Made by a program: the position numbers and the translations under genes
Shown: piece after piece, positions 23,833-36,100 of the stretch
How positions within the stretch are numbered: position 1 is the first letter of the stretch
Layout of the letters: every line of letters starts with the position of its first letter
Origin: Trebouxia sp. TZW2008
Lineage: Eukaryota; Chlorophyta; Trebouxiophyceae; Trebouxiales; Trebouxiaceae
Assembly: GCA_002118135.1 (NCBI GenBank)
Contig: BDIU01000521.1
Span: 1-47,137, forward strand
Direction: 5' to 3'
DNA: 47,137 nt
The notes under the pieces: model-generated
Seen by the model: the letters and a program-made list of their open reading frames with translations, nothing else
Told to the model about the DNA's origin: nothing
Database searches by the model: none

Positions 23833-26498
23833 GCAGCTGAGGCAGAAGATGAGGAGTGTCCGCCAGAGTGGTGGAAGTTGCCGTGCTCATCGCCGTAGTA
23901 ACCGCGCCCATACTCTTGGTTGTAGTTGTTACCATATCCATGGTCATAGTCATCTGCAGGAAAGTGTGCACAGTCAGGCAGCAGCACTGGCTTGTCTACA
24001 TGCGCTGTGCTCCTGTTCAAGTGAGCGCTGCATGTTGACATCATGAATGTGGATCGAATGTACAGCATCAAACACACAGTGCAAGCCACAGCAATGAGAC
24101 ATGATATTGGACCCTCTGCAGTTGCAAGTAGTTGTTTGCAGCAGCATGCATGCCAGCAGAGAACAAAGCGAGCCTAGCCCTTGTCGGGCAAATACTGTTC
24201 AATCAGTAGCTAATGCCAAGATGTATCTCTTGTACGTGTGAAGAGGGCACAAAACAAAGCAAGCCCAGCCCTTGCTGGACAAATACTGTTCAGTGAGAAG
24301 CTGATACCAAGATGGATGGCACTGGAAGATGACAGGCACTGGCTGAGAACAGTGCAAGCAACAGCAAACTTCGGTTACCTGAGGAGGCAGCAGCAGAGGC
24401 AGCACTTGCAGCCCCCCCATGGCCATGCCTAAAGTAGCCATCATAGCCCCCTGCACTTTAAACAACACATGTCAGGCAACAGACCACAGACACACTCCAC
24501 ACACAACACACATCTGTGCAGGGAAGCTTCACAGTGCATTCTTAGTTGGTGCTGGCACTGTTGTGTGAGCTGCTTTGCTGCCCACAAATTGGGCTGTTGG
24601 ACGCACCGTAGCCGTTAGCTTAAGCTCAACACAAGCTCAACAACAAGCTCAAACAAGCCGATTGTCAAGCAGCCAGTGTCTGCAGTCCGTGTGTCATCTT
24701 CCTCACAATCTTGCTTGATGGTGCTGACTCACATGTACTGACAAACATGTACATGCACAAGGGACAAGGGAGAGAGTACATGCACTGCCGCATACACTGC
24801 AGGTGTTCATACCTGAGCTGGCAGCTGAAGCAGCAGCTGATGCATCACCACCAGATGCAGAGGCAGCAGCAGAAGCAGCAGAGCTGTCATGGTAATTGTG
24901 GTAGCCATGGTAGTGGTAATTGCCCAGCAATTTTCTTCCAGTTGAAGCTGAGGCAGAAGCTGAGGAGTGTCCACCAGAGTGGTGGAAGTTGCCATGCTCA
25001 TCGCCGTAGTAGCCGCGCCCATACTCATGGTTGTAGTTGTGGCCGTAGCCGTGGTCATAGTCATCTGCAGCAGTTGGATGGACAAGGTCAGCGCTGATGA
25101 CTTAGGCTTGAGCATGCAGAGCAGGCAACAGAGATTGAAAATACACCTTGTTTTGCTATTTTGATCCAATCTGCAGACAGAGTTTGCAGACGGGGAGAAA
25201 TCCAACATGAAATGTGCTGAGACAGCCTGGACAAGACAAATTATGTTGCCTGCTGTCATAATATCAGACCAGCTCAATCATATTTGCTTGCCAGGCAGAA
25301 GCGACAGACATTGCAACAGTGGCAGCTCATTAGCAGTGACTGATCATCAGTAAGTGCGGTACCTGAGGAGGCAGCAGCAGAGGCAGCACTTGCAGCGCTC
25401 CCATGACCATGCCTGAAGTAGCCATCATACCCACCTGCAAAACAAAGGCCACTCATTAGGCTGTATTGTCCAGTACAGTAACTTCCCTTCGTAAGGGCAC
25501 ATGATGTAAGGACATCCTTGATGTAAGGACAATGCAATTGGGAACCAATTGCCGCGTTCTGACTGCAGTGATCCCTCTGAGTAATAACAATTCAACTCAA
25601 GGACAAATTCCGTGGTAATCAAAGCATTTGTTACAAAAAGACGTCACTGTACAAGCCGCAAGCCCTCTGTCAGGCTGTGATGTCCAATGGGGACAGCAGC
25701 CCAAGTTGTGAGACCTGTCGCAATCAGGTATGTGGCCATGATGCAAGCACGCAAGGGACATAAGCAGACACCCACAGGCAGTGTGCACTGCCCGTTGAGA
25801 CTGTCAAGAATTATCCTTTTGCAGTGCAGCCTGAGCTCAGATAGTGCTGATAGGCAAAGTCGGCAGGGCAAGGTTGAAGTCAGCTTACAGCATTCTATGC
25901 ATGCAGTGCAATCCGCATTGCACATCGTTTCATCACTGAATACAGGAAAGCAGTTTGTAGCTGCCATTTACAGCAGCAGCTGCAGCAGCTGAAGCTGCTT
26001 GCTGAGTGCTGAGTGCTGAAGCATCCCAAATGCATTTGAGTTATCAAATGACAACGCTCTGGAGCCAATAGCAAAGTGAACAGGTGCAACGCTGGGGGTG
26101 AAGCACAGCAGCAATTACCTGAGCTAGCTGCAGCTGCAGCTGCAGAAGCATCACCACCTGACGCTGAGGCAGCTGCTGATGCAGCAGAGCTGTCATGGTA
26201 GTTGTGGTAGCCATGGTAGTGGTAAGAGCCTAACAAGCTTCTGCCAGAGGACTCGCCAAGGGCTTCAGTGTCACCTACAGTTAGTGCACATGGTAACATG
26301 CATGCAGTACAAGTTTGGCATGTGAGTCTAAGTCCAAGCTGACCGCAATTGCATAGGCGCACTGCAGATGGAACACACTGTAAACACTTGTCACGCGTAC
26401 AGCACGCAGAGAAAGTGCATACCTGCTGCAGAGGCGATGACGGCGTGTACAGACAGGAGCACCGCAAGCAGAAAGCACATTGTGGTAGCCGCCTTCAT
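23820..26498 (-). CDS. Secreted His/Tyr/Gly/Ala/Ser-rich protein made of duplicated exon modules
   Basis: Six exons: 26498-26423, 26274-26119, 25434-25363, 25064-24813, 24450-24379, 23953-23820; 253 residues. Exon 1 is a classical signal peptide (MKAATTMCFLLAVLLSVHAV, cleavage near ASAA). All introns are phase 1. Module A (exon 2, and the second half of exon 4): GRSLLGSYHYHGYHNYHDSS then an Ala/Ser block. Module B (exons 3 and 5, both 72 nt): GGYDGYFRHGHG plus Ala/Ser. Module C (first half of exon 4, and exon 6): DDYDHGYG, EYGRGYYGDEHGNFHHSGGH. The order is A-B-C-A'-B'-C', a tandem duplication of a three-module unit with C and A' fused in one exon. The GRKLL/GRSLL tags resemble processing tags of algal secreted proteins. 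The family is not recognised. A silk-like or metal-binding structural role in wall or matrix is inference. A TATA box lies about 100 nt upstream. Confidence 0.85.
24162..24315. repeat. Intronic direct repeat in His/Tyr-rich gene
   Basis: Two about 63-bp copies (24162-24224, 24253-24315; period 91) in the intron between exons 5 and 6. They share AACAAAGC, CAGCCCTTG-type and CAAATACTGTTCA blocks and ATACCAAGATG-type ends. Confidence 0.7.
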
Positions 26499-26590
26499 GT
26501 GTAGAGCAGGCTGTGTCGTCAGGCGGTCGTGAGGTATCGTCAAGCTCGACTGGCGAGGCTGCGGCTGTCTGGCGGACGGTCGCTGTGTTG

Positions 26591-26601
26591 CCAATATATA
26601 G
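26591..26601 (-). promoter_or_regulatory. TATA box of the His/Tyr-rich gene
   Basis: CTATATATTGG on the minus strand, about 95-100 nt upstream of the ATG at 26498. It is the clearest TATA box among the genes in the window, consistent with an inducible or strongly expressed gene. Confidence 0.6.
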
Positions 26602-27275
26602 AGGAAGGCTGGCAAGTAGCTTGAGCGATTTGCAAGCGACCGCTGAGTTGTGATGAGCCGGTGACCATGATTGCGACCTTTGTATGTGCGCAAGATGCAG
26701 TAGTCAGCAGTTGTCAGACCTGGTCAACGGTCTCAGCAGCTTCGGCCAATGCTGATGGCTTCTGGCGGCCACGCACATCTGCACAGCAGGACTGCATAGT
26801 TACGCAACTGGTTGCAGATGCCTGTACCTGCTGCTGCAGCAGCTGCCAACGACTCCTCACGTCGCCATGGGGGCATCAAGGAAGCAATGCCATGCTTCGA
26901 ATGCACTGCATGACAGCAGGTGCCAATCCCGGCAACAAGACTGGCAAACTTTCACCAATCTGACATATCCACACTTTAAAGGTGTGCTTGAGGCAGCATT
27001 ATGAATGAGCAGCCTTTGGAACAGTCTTTCACAATTTGAAACTAGTCTGTGATTTTGAGGATGAGCGTAAGTTTCGCTGACAAGCCAATACCAGAGCGCT
27101 GTCCCCAGGAAGTCCACAACAGTCAAAAAATCGATTGCATGATGGCAACTGTAAACTTGCAGCACTTGCATTTGCTGCTGGCCAACATGCAGAGGCAGAG
27201 AGTTCAGAACAACAGTCGATGTCAGGCGTAACAGTCATTGACTGCACCAATGCCGCAAGAGGTGTTTGCTAGGCT
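26602..27275. other. Intergenic, promoter of His/Tyr-rich gene and 3' flank of synergin-like gene
   Basis: No gene is supported here. Only short open frames without family signatures were seen. Confidence 0.5.
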
Positions 27276-30200
27276 CTATGTCTGTGGCAGAGGTTTGCCG
27301 ACCCTATGAGTCCACAGAGCCTCCATAGATGCCTGCACCAGCAAAGTGACACATGGTGACTTTTGTTTGAGATCACGTAAACAGACAGATGCCTGCAAGC
27401 TGTTGAACCAGACCGGCAATGTAATACTGCTCAGCATGCAAAGACAAACGCTGCATGCTCCTTGCCACCCATGCGGACGTGTGTTACCAGGTGCTCTTTG
27501 GAGATGGAGACAACAGCTCAGGCGCACATGGAAAACGCAGGTAGAGATACAATTGTCAGTCACGCGGACTGCCTTCTGATTGCCCGTGTAGCTCACCAGA
27601 CAGTATATCCCTGGCAGTGGCTCAACAACAGGCAACTTCACTGTGTCCAGCGGCAATAAGGACAGCTTGCATAGCTGTTCATGTTGCATTGAATATGGAA
27701 GGCTGCCATTGCCTGACTCCAGAGCCTCTGCCGGTTGTTGCTGCTTCATCCAATCATGAGCTTGGTCTGCAATGTCCTGAACTTGCTGTTGTGTTTGTGA
27801 TGCTGACATCACTGAGCCCAATGACTGATTTCCATCGTCTTCAACTGACTCTGCAATGGCACAACACCTGCCTCAATGGTCAAGGGGGCAGCACATACTG
27901 TCTGAACACTGGTGTTTTGATGGGTACGTCGGTTTGATGCCAGCATCACAACAGTGAAAACAATAGCATCAGAACAAGCCTGCATATACTGTGCACTCAA
28001 GCTTATGCTGCTACTGCGACTCTGTTGTCCCAGCACAATTGGAACAATTCTGTGATAGTGACAGCGCACAAGGTCTGCAAGTCTAACATCAATGCAACAA
28101 GCAAAACAAGCTATTCCAGCAATTTTCGCAATCACAGTACAACAGCAGGTAAGCAGCTTGGCTTTGAGCACAGACACTTTCTGCCAACAAGAGTTCAGAA
28201 CAACATCGGCATGGCTGCGTCACAGATTGCCAACCTGTGATCTTGGCCAAACTCTGTCGGCTGGCTTCAGCGAAGGCGTGATGCCACCTTGGTGCACGCT
28301 GCTCATCAATCTGGTGCAGCTCTGCGGCAGCTTGCAGCAGCAAGGCTATTAGCCACACTTGCTGCAGAGCTTGCAGGTATAGAGCACCGTTGGGGTCCTG
28401 CTGGAATGCGTCGGCAGTATCACTGGCCAAGACTCGCGACCAGACGTGATGCGCTCTTGTCAGCTCGGCTGCACAAGCCTGCAGGAACAAGTATGAGAAT
28501 CTGATAGCGTTCTTTCTGACGCTCATGAGATCAGGAATATGGACAATAGCCTTTGAAAGTGTTCTACCCAGCCATAGTTCACAATCAAGCATGCATGAAG
28601 TCTCAAGTCAAGAGAAAAGTCAACACAGTTGTGAAGGCAACCATGTTGTGTGCAAATGTCCATCGCATGATCTCGACAGAAAGCTCAATGCAGGCAAGGG
28701 TTGCAATGAGGCGTTGTGTTCAGGCTGTGGAAGATCAAAGTGAGCTTCTCACCTGCATGAGGTGAGTCTGCGTACTCCAAAATTGTGAAGCAGCTTCTTC
28801 TTCGACAGATTGAAGACCATCCCCTGCAGCAACAAGAATGGGGGTTTTGTTTGCCAGATTATAAGGAAGCATCAACAGAGCAACGATGAAGTTTGCCCAC
28901 CAGTGCATGTTCAAACTGCAGATAGACTAGGTGGTGTGCACAGTCAGCAAATGACCATGCCACACCGGTTTCCTGACAACACTGAGCGCTGTTGATTCAT
29001 GCTGCTGGGAGGTGGCCCTAGTAGTTTTGGCAGACAGAGTCATAGCATGATGTCATGAGTGACTGCAGAAGCTGGACTACTTCAATGCCTAAGTATTGTA
29101 TAGATGCACAATTGTTTGATGATTCTGTTGACAGCACTTGCGACAATGACAGCCTTGACATGAGAGCCCTGCCATACCTGAGTTCTGAGTCACTGGTACT
29201 TGCAGCACTGTTATGGCAGTTTGCAGAGGCAGCTGCAAAGGCTCATCTTCCCTCTCCTCAATGCCAAAGATCTCAAGCGATACAGGGCCAGGCGATGCCT
29301 GCCTTGCAGGTGCTATCTGATGCCCGGACCCTTGTGGATCAGTCTGTGCCTCAGACCCATGCACAATGTCTGATGCTGCAGTAGGAAAGGAACTGGAATG
29401 GTCAGTTCCCTCTGTGTCAAAAGACACCGTTGGCCTAGCACTTGTCCCTGGGGGAGTAGCTTCAAAGCTGGAAGTCGCAAATGCTGTAGGGGCAGAAGTA
29501 GCAAGCAGCTCTGATGCTGCAGGTGCTTCTTGGTGAGCCTCAGTGGCTGATGAAACCACAGGAGCAAGACGGTGAGGCGCAAACACAAGAGGCGCGTCAA
29601 CAGTCTCTTCCATGTCAAACAGGTCCAGGGGAATGGGGCCAGATATGGCTTGCCTTTGAGGCAGGTTTGGAAAGCCTCCATGATTTGGCTGAGGCCAAGT
29701 AGCAGCAAACTCACTTGAGTTCTGCCAATCTGCCGCTGTGAATGTAGGCTGACTCATGTGCTGGTCTGCAGGTTCAGAGGTGCTTGGTGCTGCTTGCAGT
29801 GACATGGGCCCTAGGGCAGGGCTGCCTGGTTCAGCCTCTTGCCAGGTGGGGCTGAAGTCATCTTCATCTTCCTGAGGGTACAAAGAAGATGAAGGGACAG
29901 CAAAGTCAGCATTGCCTGGCTGAAACTGGGTCAAGGCTGTTTGAGCTGGGAACCTGGTGTCTGCAGTTGCCCTACTAGGGCTGCTGGGAGCTGCTGTTGA
30001 CGAGCTGAAGGGTTCAGCTCCTGCAGCTTGAGTAGGACTATTGGGTGCAGCCCCTGAGAGTGGCCCTGCCTCAGACCGTGCAAAAGCATCCTGACTTGGC
30101 AACTCCAGAGAAGGATCTTCATAGCTCTCCTCCCCAAAAAGGTCCATTGAAATTGGTGCCGACCTGTCCATATGTTGCAATGGTGCAGCCTCTGATGCTG

Positions 30201-32461
30201 CTGCTGCTGCAAGGGGCAAGCCATCAGGCCCTAGTGCACTGCCATTTGACAGTGTGCTTGTCACGTCGTGCAAGGGGTGTGGAGCTTGCTGCTGTGCTGC
30301 AGTGATGTAGTCCTGTGCAGACTCAACAGGGGGTGCTGGCCCCCACTGGCGGTGGTGACTATCATGGCCTGTGAAGCTGCCAATCTCCGACTGACTGTTA
30401 GGGCTGGCACCTGTGAGGCTGTTTTCAGTTGTGCCCTGCCCTTGGGCAGCAACTCTTGACAAAGCCTGAGGAAATGAGCTCGCAAGACCAGGACTTTGCT
30501 GCTGTACAAAGCCTTGTGACTGTTGACCATGTTGCTGCTGTGCAGTGCCTGGAGGTTGAGAACGTTGCTGTTGCTGAGCAGTTTGGTGTGGTAAGGTGCC
30601 CTGCTGCTGAGAAGCGTTCTGTTGATCTGAAGGGTTCATGAGGTGAGGCTGCATGGAAGAAGGGGAGGAAGTCCACCAGTCTGGGCTCCAGGCTTGGCCC
30701 AGCTGCATGGACACTGGCAGTTCTGTCGAGAAGGAGGTGGCGCTGTCCTCCCCAAACAAGGACAGCGACAAAGGCGCTGACCTGCACAATACAGAAAATG
30801 CCTTCTGTGATAAACGCAGCAGCAACCAGTCACATCTGACAGGCATAGGCATCTACAAGCGGTTCCAGAGTGGTACATTTCTGCACTGATGCGCATTAGT
30901 CAGCTTTGTTTTCAATACAAAATGACGAAGGACGCAGGTTGCATGCCGTTGTTCAAGAAGTCCCACCTGTCTTTAACTGGCTGTGAACTTTGCTGTCCAG
31001 CCGCAGAGTGTGCTGCCTGCTCAGGTGCATCTTCTGCTGCAGCAAAGTCGCCAAAGCCATCATCCTCCAGAATGTCCTGTGCATGTCCTTGGAATGACCC
31101 AGGAATGTGCCCTGATCAATCAGCAAAAGACATGTTCAATGCAAGACAGGAGGCTGCGTGGATGAGCAACTCCTGTCTGGAAAAACAGGACAGACATACA
31201 TGAGAGCTGTGGGCGCTGTGAAACAAGCATGTGACTGGAGCTCAGACAAGATAAGCTGCGTCCACCATTATATGCACTGTGCCAAGTAAGGCCAGCAACA
31301 GCTTGAACTGCATATGATTTGAGTGTATTGACAAACAGCAAAGCTTTTCCAGAATGACCAATGTATGCAGCATTTGTGTAAGCAGTTGAGCTGTGAGATG
31401 GTTTCAAATGCTGCTGATCATGCTGCTGTTTGCCTCACCTACAGCTTCATTGGGGTACGGCATGTGCGCTGCACCATTGCTGTGCCCCCAAGGCATGTCT
31501 GAGTCTGGCTGGAAGGCTTGCCGAGCATAAGCAGCAGCAGCAGCAGCAGCAGTGTTGACATGAGCAGGGTGGTGATGGCTGGGACTGTGGGGTTGCCTAG
31601 GGTCAGGGTATGCAAAGGTCTCGGGTGCATCTTCAAAACTGCCAAAACTAGCCCCCGAGGATGGTGGCTGCAGTTCATGATCTGCACACATGCATGATGC
31701 TGTATTGTGTATGCTGGATGAATTGACTATCCTCGCAATGATTGCACAGAAGCATACAGTTGCTGGTAAATGTTTGGCCTGTATTCACAAAGCTTGCTTG
31801 CAGCCACTCTGAGCATGATGAATTGCTGAGGGATAGGTGTGCACTCAAATCTGCTTCAGTGATGAGTCTGATGGCATTCATTCTGTCGGCCAACGCTTAG
31901 TTCTGGTGAGTCCAAAGTACCCGGAATGTATTGAGACGATGCATGTGGCTTAGCCGGTGACACAAAGTTCTGAAATTGTGTTGGCAAGGTTTTGGCAGAG
32001 CCTCGAGTTTTCAGGCGGCTTGCTTCTGTCTCTCTAATGTTGTCACCAATCTTGACACCATAAGAGGGCGGGTAAACTGCCATGTCCACAGCAACCACCT
32101 GTCACGCAGACCACGTGTTCTGGCCAGCTAGGTTTTGAGACTTGCAGTTTTGCGATGCAATTCTGATGCAAACAAGCTCGCAATGCAGTTGCATATGAAC
32201 GCGCAGACACTCACTGTTGCAGGCACTTCAGTGCCATCTGTTTGCCTATACCATACAGCATCGCCACGGCTGTACAGAACATCCACAGCACCTGGGGTGG
32301 CCTGGCTGTCTGCAAGCAGATGTCAAGCTATTTAGACCCGAGAGCTTGTGATTTTGCTCACTACATTTACATCTGACCTACCACATACCGTTGGTCGACG
32401 CCGGTGTGACCTGAGGTGTGCCAAAAACGTCTTCAGGGTTTGGCTGTGAGAAAGCTTGCAT
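27276..32461 (-). CDS. Gamma-synergin/aftiphilin-like clathrin-AP1 accessory protein
   Basis: Ten exons: 32461-32389, 32309-32215, 32098-31921, 31681-31439, 31111-30967, 30781-29178, 28823-28753, 28478-28235, 27850-27597, 27332-27276; 987 residues, all phases close. Residues about 33-95 form a Tudor/SH3-like small domain (VLYSRGDAVWYRQTDGTEVP, PPSYGVKIGDN, RETEASRL). Two acidic-Phe gamma-ear-binding motifs follow: FGSFEDA (128-134) and EDDGFGDF (212-219). The long sixth exon is a disordered Gln/Ser/Pro/Ala region with four copies of a P-L-D-L-F-G-E-E-type motif (near residues 246, 452, 625, 743). The C-terminal part (from about 804: ACAAELTRAHHVWSRVL, GALYLQALQQVWLIALLLQA, LCKLSLLPL) matches the plant synergin-like C-terminal helical domain. 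Expected role: binding AP-1/GGA ear domains at the trans-Golgi or endosome. The identification is by motif recall, not alignment. Confidence 0.8.
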
Positions 32462-33138
32462 TAGCGCAAGGGCGTGTATGTGATGTGTGCAACAGCACGC
32501 GGCAACCAATGCTGAAGTCCTCGACTCCGAGAGCTTCTGCAGACAGCGACCTCAGGTGGCAACTTCGCAGAACTGGGAGCGACTTCAAGATTAACACACG
32601 CGTCTCCGGTCAGCACAAGCGCTTTCAATTGCTATGCTGCGACCATGCTGTGCTGCGATAGTGCGGTGCCAAAATGCGTCATTTTCGCACACACTGGACG
32701 CCTTCTGCGCTGCATGCGCTCTTGCATTGCAGTTCTCAGGGGGGACACATGATTTGACATTTGGCTCAAAAGCTAATGCACAATCTCACGGTGCTTCATG
32801 CGCAACGGCAGGCAGCTCAACAGGCTTTACAATAGGATCCGCTATCAGACTGTTCTCGACGATTGCAGGAGGGCAGTTCAGCATCAAATTCAGCCAAAGT
32901 TTTAACATGCAAGCATTGGGCACCAGACAGCATAGATTGTTGTATAAAAAAAGCATCCGATAGCGTGCAGTCAGTATCAGCCCTCCATCGCTCATCATGA
33001 CTATACAACCAGAAAAGAACGCCCTCAACACTGATCTGAGATTTGCTATGTCTACACTCTTTACACTACACACAAGGCTCCACAAGCCATATCATAATGT
33101 GCATGACACAGTACTTCTGTTGAAATATTCAATGCTTA
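32462..33138. other. Intergenic: synergin-like promoter and bZIP-A 3' flank
   Basis: 677 bp without a supported gene. No TATA box or repeat of note was seen. Confidence 0.45.
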
Positions 33139-36100
33139 TCAATACAAGTCCAGACTTTGTGCTCCTGAGCTGCTGCTGCTTTGATGCTGATGAGACTTTG
33201 GCGCAGCAGGCATGGGTGTTGCAGACTGATGGCCTGCTGCCTCACAGGACAGCTCACGCAGGGGGACATACTCAAATCTTGCTGTGTAGTCTGGATTGAC
33301 ATGCCGTGTGTAATGCCAGAACGTGGTCCATTCAGCCTGCATGTCACCTTCACGCGCAAGTGCGACCAAGCTCTCCTCAGTTTCAACGCCCCGTTGGCGA
33401 GCAAAGGTGTTTAGCATCTCTTCCAAAACTGGCATTTTTGGATATGAATGGACCATGACCTCCCCAGCTTGCTTCATAGTTAAGATCTGCAGACACATCA
33501 TCATGAAGTTCAGTCATATTTAGGCACAATATAAGGAGCACTTGCAGAGCCACTGTCAACAAGGACCTTGCCCCTTCTGGTGAATGGTGGAATGTCATGC
33601 TTTTGATACCAAGGACATGGCAATATTGCAAATGCACCTCAGGTGAATGCACTCAGCTAGAAGCCACAGGACAGGCATTCTACACAGTATGTTTAAAATT
33701 CAGCAACACATTTGTAAAATGCTGCACATTGCTGTACAGTTTGCAGCGCAACACCAAACCCCTGATGAGCAGTGATCTACAACAAAGCAGCAGCATGTAC
33801 AGCGTGCACCCATCAGCCCTTGCTGCCCTTGACGTACAAACAACATGCTGAGCAGATGCAGGCCAATATTTTGGAACAGCTGTAATGCAATGCACAGTGA
33901 CCAAGGCACAGTAATGTTCAGGCACTTGCGAAAGCTTCTCACCCCACAGAAGAATGCGCGTGACATCATGTACAGCAGCTGGTGGTCTTCAGAGGCATTG
34001 TCTTTCAGCTGGCTGGCCAGGTCAGACATCCTGGTGACGTTCTCGATGGCATGGGGCATGCGCTCCCTGGTGCTTGCCATCAAGGCTTCTCGCCTCGCGC
34101 TCAAGAGATGCCTCTTGGTAACATACAGCTTTCGCAGCAACATCATGTCTTCAAGCTGTTCTTCAGACAGGTCTAGGAGCCTCTGCATAAGCGCAGGCAG
34201 AATTTCCAAGAAGCCTGATGTGTAAATACTTGAGCATGAATGAACTGAGCACAACCGCACAGCAGCAGCATGTCTTCCAGCTGCTCTTCGAGAAGATCCA
34301 AAAGCCTCTGCAGGGCCAGGTTTGGACTGTAGACCTTTAGTGTAAATGGTTGAGCACACATGCACAGAGCACAGCTGCGCAGCAACATCATGTACTTGAG
34401 CTGCTCCTCAGACAGATTCACAGCCTCTGCACAGGCACTTCTGTCTTGGCATTTTGTGCAGTTGATTGAGCACAGATGTGTTGGGCATGCTTGCGCAGCA
34501 GCAATGTGTCTCACAACTGTTCTTCGGACAGACCTAAAGCCTATGCAGACATATGATTTCCTTGAGGATGCTTGACGTCAACATTTCAACACAGCTGCAC
34601 TGAGCAGATATCCAGCAGGATTGATCCGTTGTGTTCCCAATGGATCAGTTCTGGTTGATATTTGCCTAATGCAATTTTGATCAAGCATTGACGCAAAAAG
34701 CTTTGAGAATGAGCACTCTTGCACTCAGTGGCTAGTCACTGAGCATCTGAGCCCAACAGCCTTCAATTGGCGAATGCTCGTGAACTGTTCAGCCAGAAGC
34801 AAGCATCAGGTATTACTGTGAAGCGAATGTTTTGCACTGCCACATGCTATTTGCATGTTAGTTTAGTTGTGCAATTGACTTTGCCAACAGCTGGACCTGT
34901 CCACCGAGGGGTGTGCATGGACATTCCATGAGATACAAGAAAGGTTCTAACCCTCAGACATGGCTGCTGACTGTGATCAAGTTCCTGAGACAAGCAAAAG
35001 GTGACATGACTGAATTCAGCAGTCAAAGACAAGCAGCTCTGGGACAGTCAGCTGTTGACTAATGAATTGCTCTTCTCCAAAAGCGGGCTGTCATATTGCA
35101 TGCAGTCATGACCCAGCATGCCAATTGTCAGCCACAACATGACAAAGACAGAAAAGAGGAGAAAAGGCTACATTGTTAGGCATCATAGCGACATGACATG
35201 AACAACACGACATGAGATATTGAGCATGCCAGGTAATGAAGTGATAACACATGGTCGAATGTACATTTGCAAGGTTTCAGCTTGCTGTTGGGCCTCATGG
35301 CTGAAGATGTGCGTCTATTTTCTTTATGGACTTGCTTGCTTGTAGGTTCTATGATCCTGCTAGTCGCAAACAGAAGCAGTAAGCTGCCTCTAAAGGAATT
35401 CCGACCAGAACCATTTGACAACAATGCAAATTAGCACTCAGCTCACTCAAACTTCCATACAGTTTTCTTGGCAAAGTATTGCTATGGCAAACCACATCTT
35501 GTAAAGCGACATTGGGTGGAAGCATACCAGAAGGGCAACATAAAACTGGGGCTTCAGCTTGTCTCCTGCAGCATGAGAGGGGCTCCTAGCATCGCTTGTA
35601 ATAAGTGCCCTATGCCCTGTTGGGTTCAGCCTCAAACGCCTGCCGACAATCCTGATGGCTTCAAAAGACAGTTGGTGCAGTCGATCTCTTGCCTTGGGCT
35701 TTGTGTGGTCATGCAGATCCAGCAGACAAGCGCCTATTTGCCGTATGTAATCCTGCAGAGCAAGGTTTGTGATTTACACAGTTGATGGCTTCAAAAGATA
35801 GCTGGTGCAGCCAGCCTTTTGCCTCAGGCTTTGTGTAATTGTGCGGGTCCAGCAGACAGATGCCTATTTGGTGGATATGATCCTGCAGACCAAACGTTGT
35901 GCTATCACATGTGTTGTTCAGCTGCTTCAAGCCTGAGACTGGGAAATAGAGCGCTCTTGCCATTACAACAGCAGTAGATGGTCACAAAAGTATTGCTGCA
36001 TGATGTGACAGTGGCAATGTGTATCAGGCAGGGTGTCGCATGTGGTCGACATGGATTGAGCCTTGGTACAAGAAAGCAGAATCTTTGCCACAAACACTTG

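Noticed and set aside
29055..30305. Long plus-strand open frames opposite the synergin-like exon 6
   Set aside because: They are shadows of the 1.6-kb minus-strand exon; they show no splice support or family motifs.
31520..31560. AGC/GCT triplet run
   Set aside because: It is a poly-Ala stretch inside synergin-like exon 4, common in algal coding regions, not a separate repeat element.
33139..34619. CRISPR-like array (about 120-bp period)
   Set aside because: Units are long, diverged and derived from an exon/intron junction; no short identical repeats with unique spacers.
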